Source of the DNA: Microbacterium sp.
GTDB taxonomy: Bacteria; Actinomycetota; Actinomycetes; Actinomycetales; Microbacteriaceae
Direction: 5' to 3'
Length of the DNA: 64,000 nt
Assembly: GCF_031180975.1 (NCBI RefSeq)
Contig: NZ_JAPSLI010000001.1
Span: 606,022 to 670,021, forward strand
Shown: piece by piece, positions 35,168 to 44,620 of the stretch
How the letters are laid out: every line of letters begins with the position of its first letter
How positions within the stretch are numbered: the stretch's first letter is position 1
Made by a program: the position numbers and the translations under genes
The notes under the pieces: model-generated
Seen by the model: the letters and a program-made list of their open reading frames with translations, nothing else
Database searches by the model: none
Told to the model about the DNA's origin: nothing

Positions 35168-36442
35168 ATGACACCGACGGCCACCGCGCGATCGCGGCAG
35201 CGCAGCGCGCAGCAGACCCGCGCGCGCATCCTCGACGCCGCGCAGGAGGCCTTCGTCACCCGCGGATACCGCACCACGTCGCTGCGGGAGATCGCCGCGG
35301 CGGCCGGCATCAGCCACCCCGGACTGCTGCGGCACTTCTCCTCCAAGGACGAGCTGCTCGCCGAGGTCGTCGAGCGCTTCGAGGAGGAGAACACGCGGTT
35401 CTACGCCGAGCAGGCGGATGCCGCGGAGCCGGGCGCCCTGCTGTTCCCCGAGCTCGCCCGCCGCAACGCCGCGATACCCGGGTATCTCGACCTGTTCGCC
35501 GCGCTCACCGGCGAGGCGTCCACTCCTGCGCACCCCGCGCACCAACGGATGCGGGAGCGCTACGCCCGCCTGGACGCGCTCGCCGCCGACAACATCGCCG
35601 CGGCGATCGAGCACGGGATCGTCGCCGACGACCGCGACCCCGTCGCGGAGGCGATCCGGCACTCCGCCGGGTGGGACGGCCTGCAACTGCTGACGCGGTA
35701 CCTGCCGGCGAAGGTCGATCTGGTGTCGATCCTCGAGGCACGGGAGGATCTGTGGGCGTTCCCGGTGGGATGGCGGGATCCCGAGGATCCGGCTCCGCAC
35801 GACGTCCCCGCCGCGATCCCCCGGCTGGACGCTCTCGGCGAGATCGAGGACGCCGACGGGTACGCGGTGGGCCGCGAGCGCCGCACCAGGATCGTCGAGG
35901 ACGCGATGGCGCTTTTCGCCAGGGAGGGGTACGGCGACACCAGCCTGCGGGAGGTGGCGGAGCGCGTCGGCGTCGCCAAGTCCACCCTGATGCACCACTA
36001 CCCCACCAAGGAGGATCTGCTGCGTGCCGTGCTGCGCGAGCGCGACAGGCGCATCTCCGAACGGGTGTCCCGTGTCGCGCCCGCCCGCGCCGCCGACGCA
36101 CTCCGCGACCTGCCGGTCGGCGCCGCCGAGAACGCCGCGCGGGAGGCGGGACTCATCGAGGTGTACGCGGTGCTGTCATGCGAGGCCGTGCCGTCCCGGC
36201 ATCCGGCCCACGACTACTTCGAGAAGCGCTTCCGCCGCACCGTGGGCCACCTCACCGACCTGTTCCGGGCGGCCAGGGACGACGGCGACCTGCCCTCGCA
36301 TCGCGACCCCGCGCAGGAGGCGATCTGGCTCACGGCGCTGTGGGACGGACTGCAGTACCGCTGGCTCTACGACCGGGATGCCGTCGACGTCGCCGCCCAC
36401 CTGCGCGCGCACCTGGACGACGTGCTGCCCGATCCCTTGTGA
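35168..36442 (+). CDS. Tandem double TetR-family regulator
   Basis: 424 residues, twice the usual TetR length, from ATG 35168 with GGGAGGA 4-5 bases upstream. Residues about 17-65 form one TetR helix-turn-helix (ARILDAAQEAFVTRGYRTTS, AAAAGISHPGLLRHFSSKDE) and about 235-285 a second (TRIVEDAMALFAREGYGDTS, AERVGVAKSTLMHHYPTKED), each followed by its own ligand-binding helical domain. The halves are clearly homologous but diverged. One chain therefore carries two DNA-binding units, matching the two operators next to it. It probably represses the divergent sugar operon and itself, responding to a sugar or glycoside. Confidence 0.92.
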   Translation: MTPTATARSRQRSAQQTRARILDAAQEAFVTRGYRTTSLREIAAAAGISHPGLLRHFSSKDELLAEVVERFEEENTRFYAEQADAAEPGALLFPELARRNAAIPGYLDLFAALTGEASTPAHPAHQRMRERYARLDALAADNIAAAIEHGIVADDRDPVAEAIRHSAGWDGLQLLTRYLPAKVDLVSILEAREDLWAFPVGWRDPEDPAPHDVPAAIPRLDALGEIEDADGYAVGRERRTRIVEDAMALFAREGYGDTSLREVAERVGVAKSTLMHHYPTKEDLLRAVLRERDRRISERVSRVAPARAADALRDLPVGAAENAAREAGLIEVYAVLSCEAVPSRHPAHDYFEKRFRRTVGHLTDLFRAARDDGDLPSHRDPAQEAIWLTALWDGLQYRWLYDRDAVDVAAHLRAHLDDVLPDPL

Positions 36443-36591
36443 GCCGTCGGGCGAGTTGCTGGCGTTCTCGCACGCGTCAAGGCGACCGGCCCCTCCGTGC
36501 ACCCGTCCATGAGACGGAATCGCCCAGGCCTCGCGGCCCGGGTATCGTTCTCAAGGCTCGAAATCGGGCGCACGGAGAGAAGGAGGGCCGC

Positions 36592-38073
36592 ATGGCCGCA
36601 CAGGAACCGACCGCATCCGGCTGGGACCGCCCGGTCTCACCCGAGACGTCCGCCGGTCTCGGCGGAGTGACCCACGCGAAGTCGAAGAAGCTCCGCCCCC
36701 GCCACGTGACGATGATCACGCTCGGCGGCATCATCGGCGCGAGTCTGTTCGTCGGCTCCGGCAACGTGGTCCGCGCGGTCGGCCCCGCCGCCGTGCTGTC
36801 GTACCTGATCGGCGGTCTGCTGGTCTTCCTCGCCATGCGGATGCTGGGCGAGATGGCCGCATCGCGCCCCGCCATCGGCTCGTTCATGGAGTACGCCCGG
36901 GTCGGTCTGGGCGACTGGGCGGCCTACCTGGTCGGCTGGCTGTACTGGTACTTCTGGGTCGGCGTCCTCGCGTACGAGGCGGTGCTCGGCGGTGAGACCA
37001 TGCACACCTGGTTCCCCGCCATCCCGTCCTGGGGCTGGTCGCTCTTCCTGCTGGCGGTGTTCGTGGGCACGAACATCATCTCGGTGCGCACCTTCGGCGA
37101 GGTCGAGTTCTGGCTGGCCAGCGTCAAGGTGCTCGCGATCGTCGTGTTCCTCGGCGCGGGCACGCTGTTCGCCCTGGGCCTGTGGCCGAACGCCACGTTC
37201 TCGGTGCCGAACCTGTGGGAGCACGGCGGGTTCGCACCGAACGGCGTCGGCACCGCCCTCACCGGTGTCGCACTGGTGATCTTCTCGTACTTCGGCACCG
37301 AGATCGCGGTCATGGCGGCCGCCGAGTCCGAGGACCCCGCCAAGGGCATCCGGCAAGCGACGAGCACCATCATCTGGCGGATCCTGCTGTTCTTCGTCGG
37401 GTCCGTGCTGATCATCGTCACGGTCGTGCCCTGGAACGAGTTGCCGGAGCCGACCGACGTCGCCAACGCACCGTTCACCTACGTGCTGTCGCTGTTCGGC
37501 ATCCCCGGCGCGGCGGTCATCATGCAGCTGGTCATCTTCACGGCCGTCATCTCGGTGCTCAACTCCGGCCTGTACTCGGCATCGCGCATGTTCGCCGCGC
37601 TCGCCGACAAGGGCTTCGCCCCGAAGGCCGTCACCAAGCGGTCACGCAACGGCGTGCCGGTGCTCGCGCTGCTGGCATCCACCGTCGGCGGCCTGCTCGC
37701 GACGCTGGTGAACTTCATCGCACCCGGCTCTGGCATCTTCGACTTCATCATGAACTCGGCCGGCCTGGTCGCCCTGTTCGTGTACGTGTTCATCGCGCTG
37801 ACCCAGATGCGGCTGCGCCAGAAGATGACGCCGGAGGAGGTCGCCGGGCTCAAGCTGCGGATGTGGCTGCACCCGTGGCTGAACATCCTGCTCGTCGCCG
37901 GCATCCTGGCGATCTTCGTCATCATGCTCACCACCGAGTCCGGCCGGACCCAGGTGTGGGCGAGCCTGATCGCGACCGGTGTGCTGGTGCTGTTCTGGCC
38001 GCTCGTGCGGCGGAACCTGGCCAAGCGCCGCACCGACCGGGTCGACGCCGACGCCGTCAGCACGCCCGTGTAG
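36592..38073 (+). CDS. APC-family amino-acid permease (GabP/AnsP-like)
   Basis: 493 residues from ATG 36592 (AGGAGG 6 bases upstream). Twelve membrane segments; the first helix holds the APC signature TMITLGGIIGASLFVGSG, helix 3 GSFMEYARVGLGDWAAYLVG, and IFSYFGTEIAVMAAAESEDP the conserved loop after helix 6. This places it in the amino-acid/GABA transporter branch. Two stop codons in series end it. A ribosome site and ATG follow (38103), so it was once followed by a second gene now decayed. Confidence 0.92.
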   Translation: MAAQEPTASGWDRPVSPETSAGLGGVTHAKSKKLRPRHVTMITLGGIIGASLFVGSGNVVRAVGPAAVLSYLIGGLLVFLAMRMLGEMAASRPAIGSFMEYARVGLGDWAAYLVGWLYWYFWVGVLAYEAVLGGETMHTWFPAIPSWGWSLFLLAVFVGTNIISVRTFGEVEFWLASVKVLAIVVFLGAGTLFALGLWPNATFSVPNLWEHGGFAPNGVGTALTGVALVIFSYFGTEIAVMAAAESEDPAKGIRQATSTIIWRILLFFVGSVLIIVTVVPWNELPEPTDVANAPFTYVLSLFGIPGAAVIMQLVIFTAVISVLNSGLYSASRMFAALADKGFAPKAVTKRSRNGVPVLALLASTVGGLLATLVNFIAPGSGIFDFIMNSAGLVALFVYVFIALTQMRLRQKMTPEEVAGLKLRMWLHPWLNILLVAGILAIFVIMLTTESGRTQVWASLIATGVLVLFWPLVRRNLAKRRTDRVDADAVSTPV

Positions 38074-38102
38074 TAGCTCACATCCGCCGTCGAAGGGAAG
38101 TG

Positions 38103-38345
38103 ATGAACGACGAGACGGGCGCTTCGTCCGCGGAGCGTCCGTCTCGCGGCCGGCGCCACCACGCTCCGGTCCGCCACGACCGGCGTGGACGGGTTCGTCC
38201 CTCCGCTGGACGCCTGGCAGACCGCGCCGAACCTGCAGTCATCCATGCAGCACATGCCGGAGTCCCTGCCGGCCGCGCTCGGCGCCGTTCGAGGACGTGA
38301 TGGGCTCGACGTTCACCGACGGCTGGATCGTCTCGGCGCCGGCGG
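38103..38345 (+). pseudogene. Decayed gene after the permease
   Basis: GAAGGGA precedes an ATG at 38103, but the coding signature changes frame twice. Codons with good G/C third positions give MNDETGASSAERPS, then in another frame TTGVDGFVPPLDAWQTAPNL and QSSMQHMPESLPAALGA, then from about 38282 in the third frame PFEDVMGSTFTDGWIVSAPA. None of the three frames is open throughout. I do not recognise the parent protein; it probably was the metabolic partner of the permease. The only other content of the 38074-38438 gap is the hairpin repeat at its end. Confidence 0.5.
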
Positions 38346-38438
38346 CGCGGCGTTCACAACTCAGGAACGCTGCGGCCCGTGGACGCGAAACCGGCCGATA
38401 TCCGCGGATATCGGCCGGTTTCTCCTGAGTTGTGAACG
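38346..38438. repeat. Hairpin repeat element, copy 1 (ends CGTTCACAACTCAGGA)
   Basis: The left end, CGTTCACAACTCAGGA after position 38350, is the reverse complement of the right end TCCTGAGTTGTGAACG (38423-38438), enclosing a 34-base perfect palindrome. A related element with near-identical ends and a different interior lies at 60839-60926. Both sit directly against the stop of a minus-strand gene with a plus-strand gene or gene remnant pointing towards it. Confidence 0.8.
38388..38421. terminator. 34-base perfect palindrome, probable bidirectional terminator
   Basis: AAACCGGCCGATATCCG (38388-38404) pairs with its exact complement up to 38421, flanked by A and T runs on the two sides, so a hairpin forms in RNA from either strand. 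It separates the convergent permease and MFS units. Confidence 0.75.
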
Positions 38439-39869
38439 TCAGGCGGCGTGGTCCTCGGCGTCGACGTCCTTCCCGGTCGGGTCCCACTTGACGATGAGCA
38501 GCGAGACGAGGCCCGCGAGCGGCGCGAGAGCCACGATCCAGAACACGCCGGTGGACAGCGCGGCCGCGAGCACCGGGAAGAACACCAGCGAGGCGATCGA
38601 GAAGACGCGCTTGACCGCTTCGTTGAACCCGACGCCGACGCCGCGCAGGCGGGTCGGGTACGACAGCGTGGCGTAGCTCATCAGGTTGGCGCCCGGGCCG
38701 CCGGCCTGGGCGAACACGAACGCGGCCAGCATGGCGATCGAGATGAGCACGAGCGCGCCGGTCGGGATGCCGACGATGGCGAGCGTCAGCAGCGATGCCG
38801 CCTGGATCGCGAAGCCGATGATGGTGAGCTTGCGGGCGCCGATGCGGTTGACCAGGCTGACGCCGAGGATGCCGCCGACCGCGCCGAAGCCGAGGTTGAT
38901 GACCAGGGCGGACAGGATGGTCACCAGCGGGCCCTGCTGGAACAGCATGGCGATGATGAGCGGGGTGCCGTAGGCGACTGCGTTGTAGCCGAAGGTGGAG
39001 AACACCGACACGCACAGCGCGGCGATGGTGCGCAGGCGGTACCGGCTGGAGAACAGCTCGGCGTACTGCCGCCAGTGGCCGGTGCGCTCCTTGGTGGTGC
39101 GCGAGGTCTCAGCATCCGGCGCCAGCTCGACCTCGAGGCCGTGGTGGGAGCGCATGACGTCGACGGCTCCGCGCAGGTCGCCCTGGTCGGCGAGCCACTG
39201 CGGCGACTCCGCCATGTAGCGGCGGCGGACCAGCAGCACGATGATGGCGGGGACGGCGCCGAAGCCCACCACGATGCGCCACAGGATGCCGTGCTGCTCG
39301 AGCGGCAGCGCGAGGAAGACGGCGAGCACGAGCAGGTAGCCGAAGCCGGTGGCGATGTACCAGGCCGGCGACCAGGCGTTGACCCGCTGCGAGCGGCTGC
39401 CCGAGCCGCGCAGGCGCGAGAACTCGGCGAGGAACGCCATGGCGACCGGCAGGTCGAGGCCGACGCCGACGCCCATCAGGAAGCGGAAGAAGATGAGCAC
39501 CCATTCGTTGGGTGCGAGCGCACAGCCGATGGCCGCGACGACGAAGAAGGCCATGTCGGCCATGAAGAGCTTGTAGCGGCCGAAGCGGTCGACGAGCATG
39601 CCGCCGAAGATGGCGCCGACGACCGAGCCGACCATGATGGCGGCGTTCACGAACCCGGTCATCAGCGGGTCGAGACCGAACTCCTCCTTGACGGCGGTGA
39701 TGCCGAACGCCAGCGACGAGAAGTCGTAGGCGTCCATGAAGATGCCGCCCAGGGCGAGGACGATGATCGCCTTGGTCCGCGCGCCCTGCGACCCGCGCTC
39801 GGCGAGCAGAGCGTGCACGTCGCGGGCGGAGCGGATGACAGTGGGCGCAGCCGTCTGGGTGTTGCTCAT
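38439..39869 (-). CDS. MFS transporter (sugar/aromatic acid porter type)
   Basis: 476 residues, 12 membrane segments with a long central loop. GGIFMDAYDFSSLAFGIT in helix 1, GGMLVDRFGRYKLFMADM in loop 2-3, and FFRFLMGVGVGLDLPVAMAF in helix 4 are typical of the sugar porter/AAHS groups. Substrate cannot be told from the sequence. It stands alone, with the hairpin repeat as terminator. Confidence 0.88.
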   Translation of the reverse strand: MSNTQTAAPTVIRSARDVHALLAERGSQGARTKAIIVLALGGIFMDAYDFSSLAFGITAVKEEFGLDPLMTGFVNAAIMVGSVVGAIFGGMLVDRFGRYKLFMADMAFFVVAAIGCALAPNEWVLIFFRFLMGVGVGLDLPVAMAFLAEFSRLRGSGSRSQRVNAWSPAWYIATGFGYLLVLAVFLALPLEQHGILWRIVVGFGAVPAIIVLLVRRRYMAESPQWLADQGDLRGAVDVMRSHHGLEVELAPDAETSRTTKERTGHWRQYAELFSSRYRLRTIAALCVSVFSTFGYNAVAYGTPLIIAMLFQQGPLVTILSALVINLGFGAVGGILGVSLVNRIGARKLTIIGFAIQAASLLTLAIVGIPTGALVLISIAMLAAFVFAQAGGPGANLMSYATLSYPTRLRGVGVGFNEAVKRVFSIASLVFFPVLAAALSTGVFWIVALAPLAGLVSLLIVKWDPTGKDVDAEDHAA

Positions 39870-39967
39870 GGACGACCACGGTACGGCCTGTCATGACATC
39901 TGCCGACTCGGGACGTCACATCACGAAACACGGAGGCGGGCGGCCGCCTCCGTGTTCCACGACGGCC

Positions 39968-40819
39968 TCACTGCGACAGCGCCGCGGCGATGGTGTCGGC
40001 GTAGGCCTGCTGGCCGGCCGCGTTGGGATGGAATCCGCGCTGCTGGACGGGACCGCCCGAGACGAGGCCGCTGATCCAGCGGTCGCCGGTGTCGCAGAGC
40101 CCGTGACCGGCGAATCCGGCGGCGATGTCGACGTACTCGACGCCGGGGTCACCGGTCTGCCCCACGTAGGCCGCCACCCCGAACTGCACGGCCATGTTGA
40201 GCCCGGTGACACCGTTGTTGACGGCGAGGGCCTGTGCGGCCGAGAACCGCACCTGCTCCCCCTGGACCGCACCGATGCTGCAGGTGCCGGAGACCGTGCC
40301 GAAGATCAACGGATACCCGGTGACCATGATCTGCGCGTTCGGCGCGAGAGTGCGCACGGTGCCGATGATCTGGGCGATCCGCAGCGGGAGTGCCGCGACC
40401 GTCGCCTGGGCGGCGTTCACCGCCGCGGCGCACGCGGCGTCGCTTCCCACGCTGCTGCACGCCGCGAAGATGGCGCGCCAGTCGAAGTCGTTGGCGCCGA
40501 CCGTGACGGTCACGAGCTGCGTCCCCGGCCCGAGATCGCCGAGCTGCCCGGTGAGCACGTCCTGTGTCGAGGCCCCGGCGCAGGCGCTGGACGCCACCGG
40601 GATCCCCGACGCGGCGGACAGCAGCAGCGGGTACGCCTTCTTCGAGCGCAGGCAGCTGTCATCGACGTAGGGCAGGTTCCCGGTGCCGGCGGCCTGCGAA
40701 TCGCCGAGTGCGACATAGGGCGCGCCGGGCGGAGTCTCCGCGGCGGCCGGAACAGCGCCGAGCGTCGCCGTGCCGGCCAAGAGCATGGCGGCGATGACGG
40801 TCATGAAGCGTCTTCTCAT
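39968..40819 (-). CDS. Secreted SGNH/GDSL hydrolase
   Basis: 283 residues with an N-terminal signal peptide ending near AVPAAA-ET. Block I is VALGDSQAAG (Ser41), block III TVGANDFDW, and block V GFHPNAAGQ (His264), the Ser-Gly-Asn-His set of SEST-like lipases and esterases. Pairs of Cys suggest disulfides in the exported protein. GGGGAG precedes the start by 6 bases. It should cleave esters of lipids or polysaccharides outside the cell. Confidence 0.92.
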   Translation of the reverse strand: MRRRFMTVIAAMLLAGTATLGAVPAAAETPPGAPYVALGDSQAAGTGNLPYVDDSCLRSKKAYPLLLSAASGIPVASSACAGASTQDVLTGQLGDLGPGTQLVTVTVGANDFDWRAIFAACSSVGSDAACAAAVNAAQATVAALPLRIAQIIGTVRTLAPNAQIMVTGYPLIFGTVSGTCSIGAVQGEQVRFSAAQALAVNNGVTGLNMAVQFGVAAYVGQTGDPGVEYVDIAAGFAGHGLCDTGDRWISGLVSGGPVQQRGFHPNAAGQQAYADTIAAALSQ

Positions 40820-41022
40820 GGTGATCTCCCCAGATCCGCGTCCCCCGGGGCGACGGGTGCCCGCGCTCCTGGCGCTCAGGGTAGACCTGCGGCGGGGCCG
40901 GCGCCAGAGCGATCTCGGCGGGTGGCGGGAGGGGGTCGGGGGCGGCGCGTTTCGTTTCGCTCGCGCTGCGCGCGGGCTCGCTCAACGACCGGGAGAGGGA
41001 CGGCGTGACCGACCGGGGGGGG

Positions 41023-43128
41023 TCAGGCCGCGGCGATCACCGCGATCACGGCCTCGCCGTACGCCTCACGCTTCTTGGCACCGATGCCGCTGATCCCGTC
41101 CAGCTCGGCCACCGATGTCGGACGGTGCTCGGCGAGGGCGCGCAGTGTGGCATCCCCGAACACGATGTACGCGGGGACGCCCTGCTCCCTGGCTGTCTCG
41201 GCCCGCCACGCGCGCAGCGCCTCGAACAACCCGCGATCGCCGTCGGCGACGGCGGCCGACGCCTGGCTCTGCCTGCCTCCGCGCGCCCGACCTGCGCTGA
41301 CCCGTCCGATCGTGTCGCGCCGCAACGGCACCGCGGTCTCCCCGCGCAGCACGTCGGCGGCGGCCTCTCCGGGCGCGAGGGTGCCGTACTCCCCCTGCGC
41401 GACGAGGATGCCGCGTGCCAGCAGCTGCCGGATGACGCTCCGCCAGTCCTGCTCCGACAGGTCGGCGCCGATGCCGTAGGTGGCGATCTGCTCGTGGCCC
41501 ATCTTGCGGATGCGCTCGGTCGACGAGCCGCGCAGGATGTCGATGAGATGCCCGGCGCCGAACGCCTGGTTCCGCTCGCGCTTGAGCCGGACGATCGTCG
41601 ACAGCAGCTTCTGCGCCGGGATCAGCCCGTCGAACGTCTCCGGCGACTCCAGGCACGTATCGCAGTTGCCGCATCCTTCGGCCGGCCCGGCTCCGTCGCT
41701 CCCGCCCGGCGATCCGGATCGGGTGAGGCTCTGCCCGAAGTAGTTCAGCAGGTTCCGCCGGCGGCACTCGACGGTCTCGCACAGCGCCAGCATCGCGTCG
41801 AGATGCTGGCCCATCCGCATCTTGAACGTGCGGTCGCCGGGGCTCTGGTCGATCATCCGGCGCTGCTGCACCACGTCGCCGAGTCCGTAGGCCATCCACG
41901 CGATCGACGGCTCACCGTCGCGCCCGGCGCGGCCGGTCTCCTGGTAGTAGCCCTCCACGGACTTCGGCAGGTCGACGTGCGCGACGAAGCGCACATCCGG
42001 CTTGTCGATGCCCATGCCGAACGCGATCGTGGCCACCATCACCACGCCGTCCTCGCGCAGGAACCGCGCCTGATTCGACGCGCGCACGTCGGCAGGCAGG
42101 CCGGCGTGGTAGGGCATGGCGTCGATGCCCTGCCCCGCCAGGTACTGCGCGGTCTGCTCGACCGACTTGCGGCTGAGGGCGTAGACGATGCCCGACGGCG
42201 CCGCAGCGCCGGCGGAGGGCAGCAGCTCCGGCACGGACCGGATGAACGCCAGCAGCTGTCGCCGGGGGTCGACCTTCGGCACGATGCGGTACTGGATGTT
42301 CGGCCGGTCGAAGCTGGCGACGAAATGCTTCGCCCCGTCCAACTGCAGCCGCTCGGTGAGCTCGCGGTGGGTGGCGCGGGTCGCCGTCGCGGTGAGCGCC
42401 ATGCGCGGCACCCCCGGGAACCGCTCGGCCAGGTCGCCAAGCGCCAGGTAGTCTGGCCGGAAATCGTGGCCCCACTGCGACACGCAGTGCGCCTCGTCGA
42501 TCGCGATGACGCTGAGCACTCCGCGCTGCAGCAGCTGGGTGGTCTGCCGATTCGACAGCCGCTCCGGCGCGACGTAGATGAGGTCGAGCTCGCCCGACAG
42601 GTAGTCGCGCTCCACCGCGGCGCGCTCGCCGGGCGACTGCGTGGAGTTCAGATACGCCGCGCGGACGCCGTTCGCCCGCAGCGCGTCCACCTGGTCGTGC
42701 ATGAGGGCGATGAGCGGGCTGATCACCAGCCCGGTGCCCGGCCGCACCAGGGCGGGCACCTGATACGTGACGCTCTTGCCGCCGCCGGTCGGCATCAGCA
42801 CCACGGCATCCCCGCCGCCGATCACCTGCTCGACGATCGCCGCCTGGTCGCCGCGGAACTCGTCGTAGCCGAAGACGGTGCGCAGGGCATCGAGCGCGGT
42901 CGGGTAGCGGGACGGGGCCGCCGTGGGCGGAGCGGATGCCGGCCGAGCGGATGCCGTGGGCGCGCCCGCGGGCGTGACGGGACCCGGCCCCCAGTCCAGC
43001 GGCGGCTCGTAGCCGTCGTCCGGCGGTACCCAGTCCATCTCCTCCGGCTCGCCCCACGGTTCGTCCGGGTACGCGTCTCCGGGCGCTGGAGCCCATCCCT
43101 CGTACGGGTCGCGCGAAGTCTGCGGCAT
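41023..43128 (-). CDS. recQ: ATP-dependent DNA helicase RecQ
   Basis: 701 residues. Q-motif-like [10 protein letters not shown], Walker A PTGGGKS (about 114), DEAH with [15 protein letters not shown] (about 210), motif [14 protein letters not shown], then the RecQ zinc domain ([17 protein letters not shown] and CGNCDTC), a winged-helix part, and an HRDC domain in the last 80 residues ([20 protein letters not shown]). The N-terminal 70 residues are Pro/Glu-rich and probably disordered. TAGGCT ends seven bases before ATG 43128 with no ribosome site, so a leaderless transcript is likely. Confidence 0.95.
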   Translation of the reverse strand: MPQTSRDPYEGWAPAPGDAYPDEPWGEPEEMDWVPPDDGYEPPLDWGPGPVTPAGAPTASARPASAPPTAAPSRYPTALDALRTVFGYDEFRGDQAAIVEQVIGGGDAVVLMPTGGGKSVTYQVPALVRPGTGLVISPLIALMHDQVDALRANGVRAAYLNSTQSPGERAAVERDYLSGELDLIYVAPERLSNRQTTQLLQRGVLSVIAIDEAHCVSQWGHDFRPDYLALGDLAERFPGVPRMALTATATRATHRELTERLQLDGAKHFVASFDRPNIQYRIVPKVDPRRQLLAFIRSVPELLPSAGAAAPSGIVYALSRKSVEQTAQYLAGQGIDAMPYHAGLPADVRASNQARFLREDGVVMVATIAFGMGIDKPDVRFVAHVDLPKSVEGYYQETGRAGRDGEPSIAWMAYGLGDVVQQRRMIDQSPGDRTFKMRMGQHLDAMLALCETVECRRRNLLNYFGQSLTRSGSPGGSDGAGPAEGCGNCDTCLESPETFDGLIPAQKLLSTIVRLKRERNQAFGAGHLIDILRGSSTERIRKMGHEQIATYGIGADLSEQDWRSVIRQLLARGILVAQGEYGTLAPGEAAADVLRGETAVPLRRDTIGRVSAGRARGGRQSQASAAVADGDRGLFEALRAWRAETAREQGVPAYIVFGDATLRALAEHRPTSVAELDGISGIGAKKREAYGEAVIAVIAAA

Positions 43129-43229
43129 CCGTCCAGCCTAACGACCGTGGCCGACATCGGATCCGGCCGTGCACGGCGCCGCCCCGCCGCAACGCGGCTA
43201 GGTTGGATGCAATCGCATGAGGAGGCAGC

Positions 43230-43523
43230 ATGACCGCACCCACCGTCACCCGCGCCGACGACGCGTCGCGCTACGAGATCCGTCTCGACGGCACCCTCGC
43301 GGGCTTCGCCGAGTTCGAACGGCGCCCCGGCGAGATCCGCTTCACGCACACCGAGGTCGACCCGGCGTTCCGCGGCAGGGGCCTGGCGAGCACTCTCGCC
43401 GCCGAGGCGCTCGCAGACGCCGCGGCCTCCGGTCAGACCATCGTCCCCTACTGCCCGTACATCGCCAAGTACCTCAAGACCCACGACGTGCCGGGCGCCG
43501 AGATCCGCTGGCCGAAGCGATGA
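43230..43523 (+). CDS. GNAT-like N-acetyltransferase (YjdJ type)
   Basis: 97 residues, the short YjdJ-like version of the GNAT fold: GFAEFERRPGEIRFTHTEV, then the acetyl-CoA loop PAFRGRGLASTLAAEAL and CPYIAKYLKTH. GAGGAGG lies 5-6 bases before ATG 43230, and TAGGTT (43199-43204) is a fair -10. Overlaps the pirin gene by ATGA. Confidence 0.9.
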   Translation: MTAPTVTRADDASRYEIRLDGTLAGFAEFERRPGEIRFTHTEVDPAFRGRGLASTLAAEALADAAASGQTIVPYCPYIAKYLKTHDVPGAEIRWPKR

Positions 43524-44440
43524 TCGGTCAGCGCCGCATCCTGCTCGAGCCGCGCGAGGTCCCGCTCGGCGGGGTGCGGAACATGCACGTGCTGCGCACC
43601 CTCCCGCACCGCAACCTGCCGACGATCGGGGCGTGGTGCTTCCTGGACCGGTTCGGCCCGTCCGAGGTGCGGATGCGCGTCGAACCCCACCCGCACATCG
43701 GCCTGCAGACCGTCACCTGGCCGCTGGTCGGTGAGATCCGGCACCGCGACAGCGTCGGCAGCGATGTCGACCTGCGCCGCGGGCAGCTGAACCTGATGAC
43801 CGCCGGGAACGGCATCGTGCACTCGGAGTACTCCGTCGGCGAGGATGCCGTGCCGCTGGACGCCCTGCAGCTGTGGGTGGCGCTGCCGGACAGCGCGCGG
43901 CACAGCGCCCACGGGTTCGAACAGCACACCACCCTGCCGGAGGTGCGTCTCGCGGCGACCGAGGGCGAGGACGCGACGGCGATCGTCGTGCTCGGCCGGT
44001 TCGCCGGCGCGGAGTCCCCGGCGAGCGCGTACACGCCGATCGTCGGCGCGGAGGTGCGGCTGCCGGCCGGGTCGCGTGTGCCGCTGCCGCTGGATGCCGG
44101 GTGGGAGCACGCCGTGCTGCTCGTCGACGGCGACGTGCGGGTGGACGAGCATGCGCTCGACGTGAACGGCATGCTGTACCTGGGCGACGGGCGGGATGCC
44201 GTGGAGGTGGCGAGCACGGCCGGAGCCCTGCTGTTCGTGCTGGGCGGGGAGCCGTTCACCGAGGACCTCGTGATGTGGTGGAACTTCGCGGGCCGTTCGC
44301 ACGACGAGATCGCGGAGGCCCGGGAGGCGTGGGAGGCCGGCGACGACCGGTTCCCGCACGTGCCGGGGCACGGTGCGGAGCGCATCCCGGCGCCGCCCAT
44401 CCCCCCGGTGCACCTGCTCCCCCGCGTCCGCAAGATCTGA
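43520..44440 (+). CDS. Pirin family protein (bicupin)
   Basis: 306 residues. The N-terminal cupin carries the pirin metal site RVEPHPHIGLQTVTW and HRDSVGS, with NGIVHSEYS further on; the C-terminal cupin contains WNFAGRSHDEI. Pirins bind iron, and some oxidise quercetin. Cytosolic; function in this organism unknown. Confidence 0.92.
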   Translation: MIGQRRILLEPREVPLGGVRNMHVLRTLPHRNLPTIGAWCFLDRFGPSEVRMRVEPHPHIGLQTVTWPLVGEIRHRDSVGSDVDLRRGQLNLMTAGNGIVHSEYSVGEDAVPLDALQLWVALPDSARHSAHGFEQHTTLPEVRLAATEGEDATAIVVLGRFAGAESPASAYTPIVGAEVRLPAGSRVPLPLDAGWEHAVLLVDGDVRVDEHALDVNGMLYLGDGRDAVEVASTAGALLFVLGGEPFTEDLVMWWNFAGRSHDEIAEAREAWEAGDDRFPHVPGHGAERIPAPPIPPVHLLPRVRKI

Positions 44441-44576
44441 GCGCCTGCCGGACGCCCCGCGGCCGGCATCCGCTCTCATGGGATGCAAACGCAGGTGGGA
44501 GGGCCCCCGAACCAGCGTTACGCTCCCACGCCGGGCGCCCGCGGCCGGCATCCGACCGGCGGCAGCCGGCACGCGA

Positions 44577-44609
44577 AAGGCCGGATGCCTGCGGGGAGCA
44601 TCCGGCCTT
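44577..44609. terminator. Bidirectional terminator between pirin and subtilase genes
   Basis: AAGGCCGGATGC (44577-44588) pairs perfectly with GCATCCGGCCTT (44598-44609) with a 9-base loop, between two convergent genes. Confidence 0.85.
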
Positions 44610-44620
44610 CCGGGGTGCGG

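Noticed and set aside
31976..35998. A single 1340-codon open frame on the minus strand
   Set aside because: Only its last 584 codons are the GH3 gene; the rest is an out-of-frame shadow of the MFS gene and of the TetR gene on the other strand.
40820..41022. Small gene in the gap between the SGNH hydrolase and recQ
   Set aside because: No start with ribosome site or coding bias was seen; the stretch is GC-rich low-complexity sequence without a clear hairpin.
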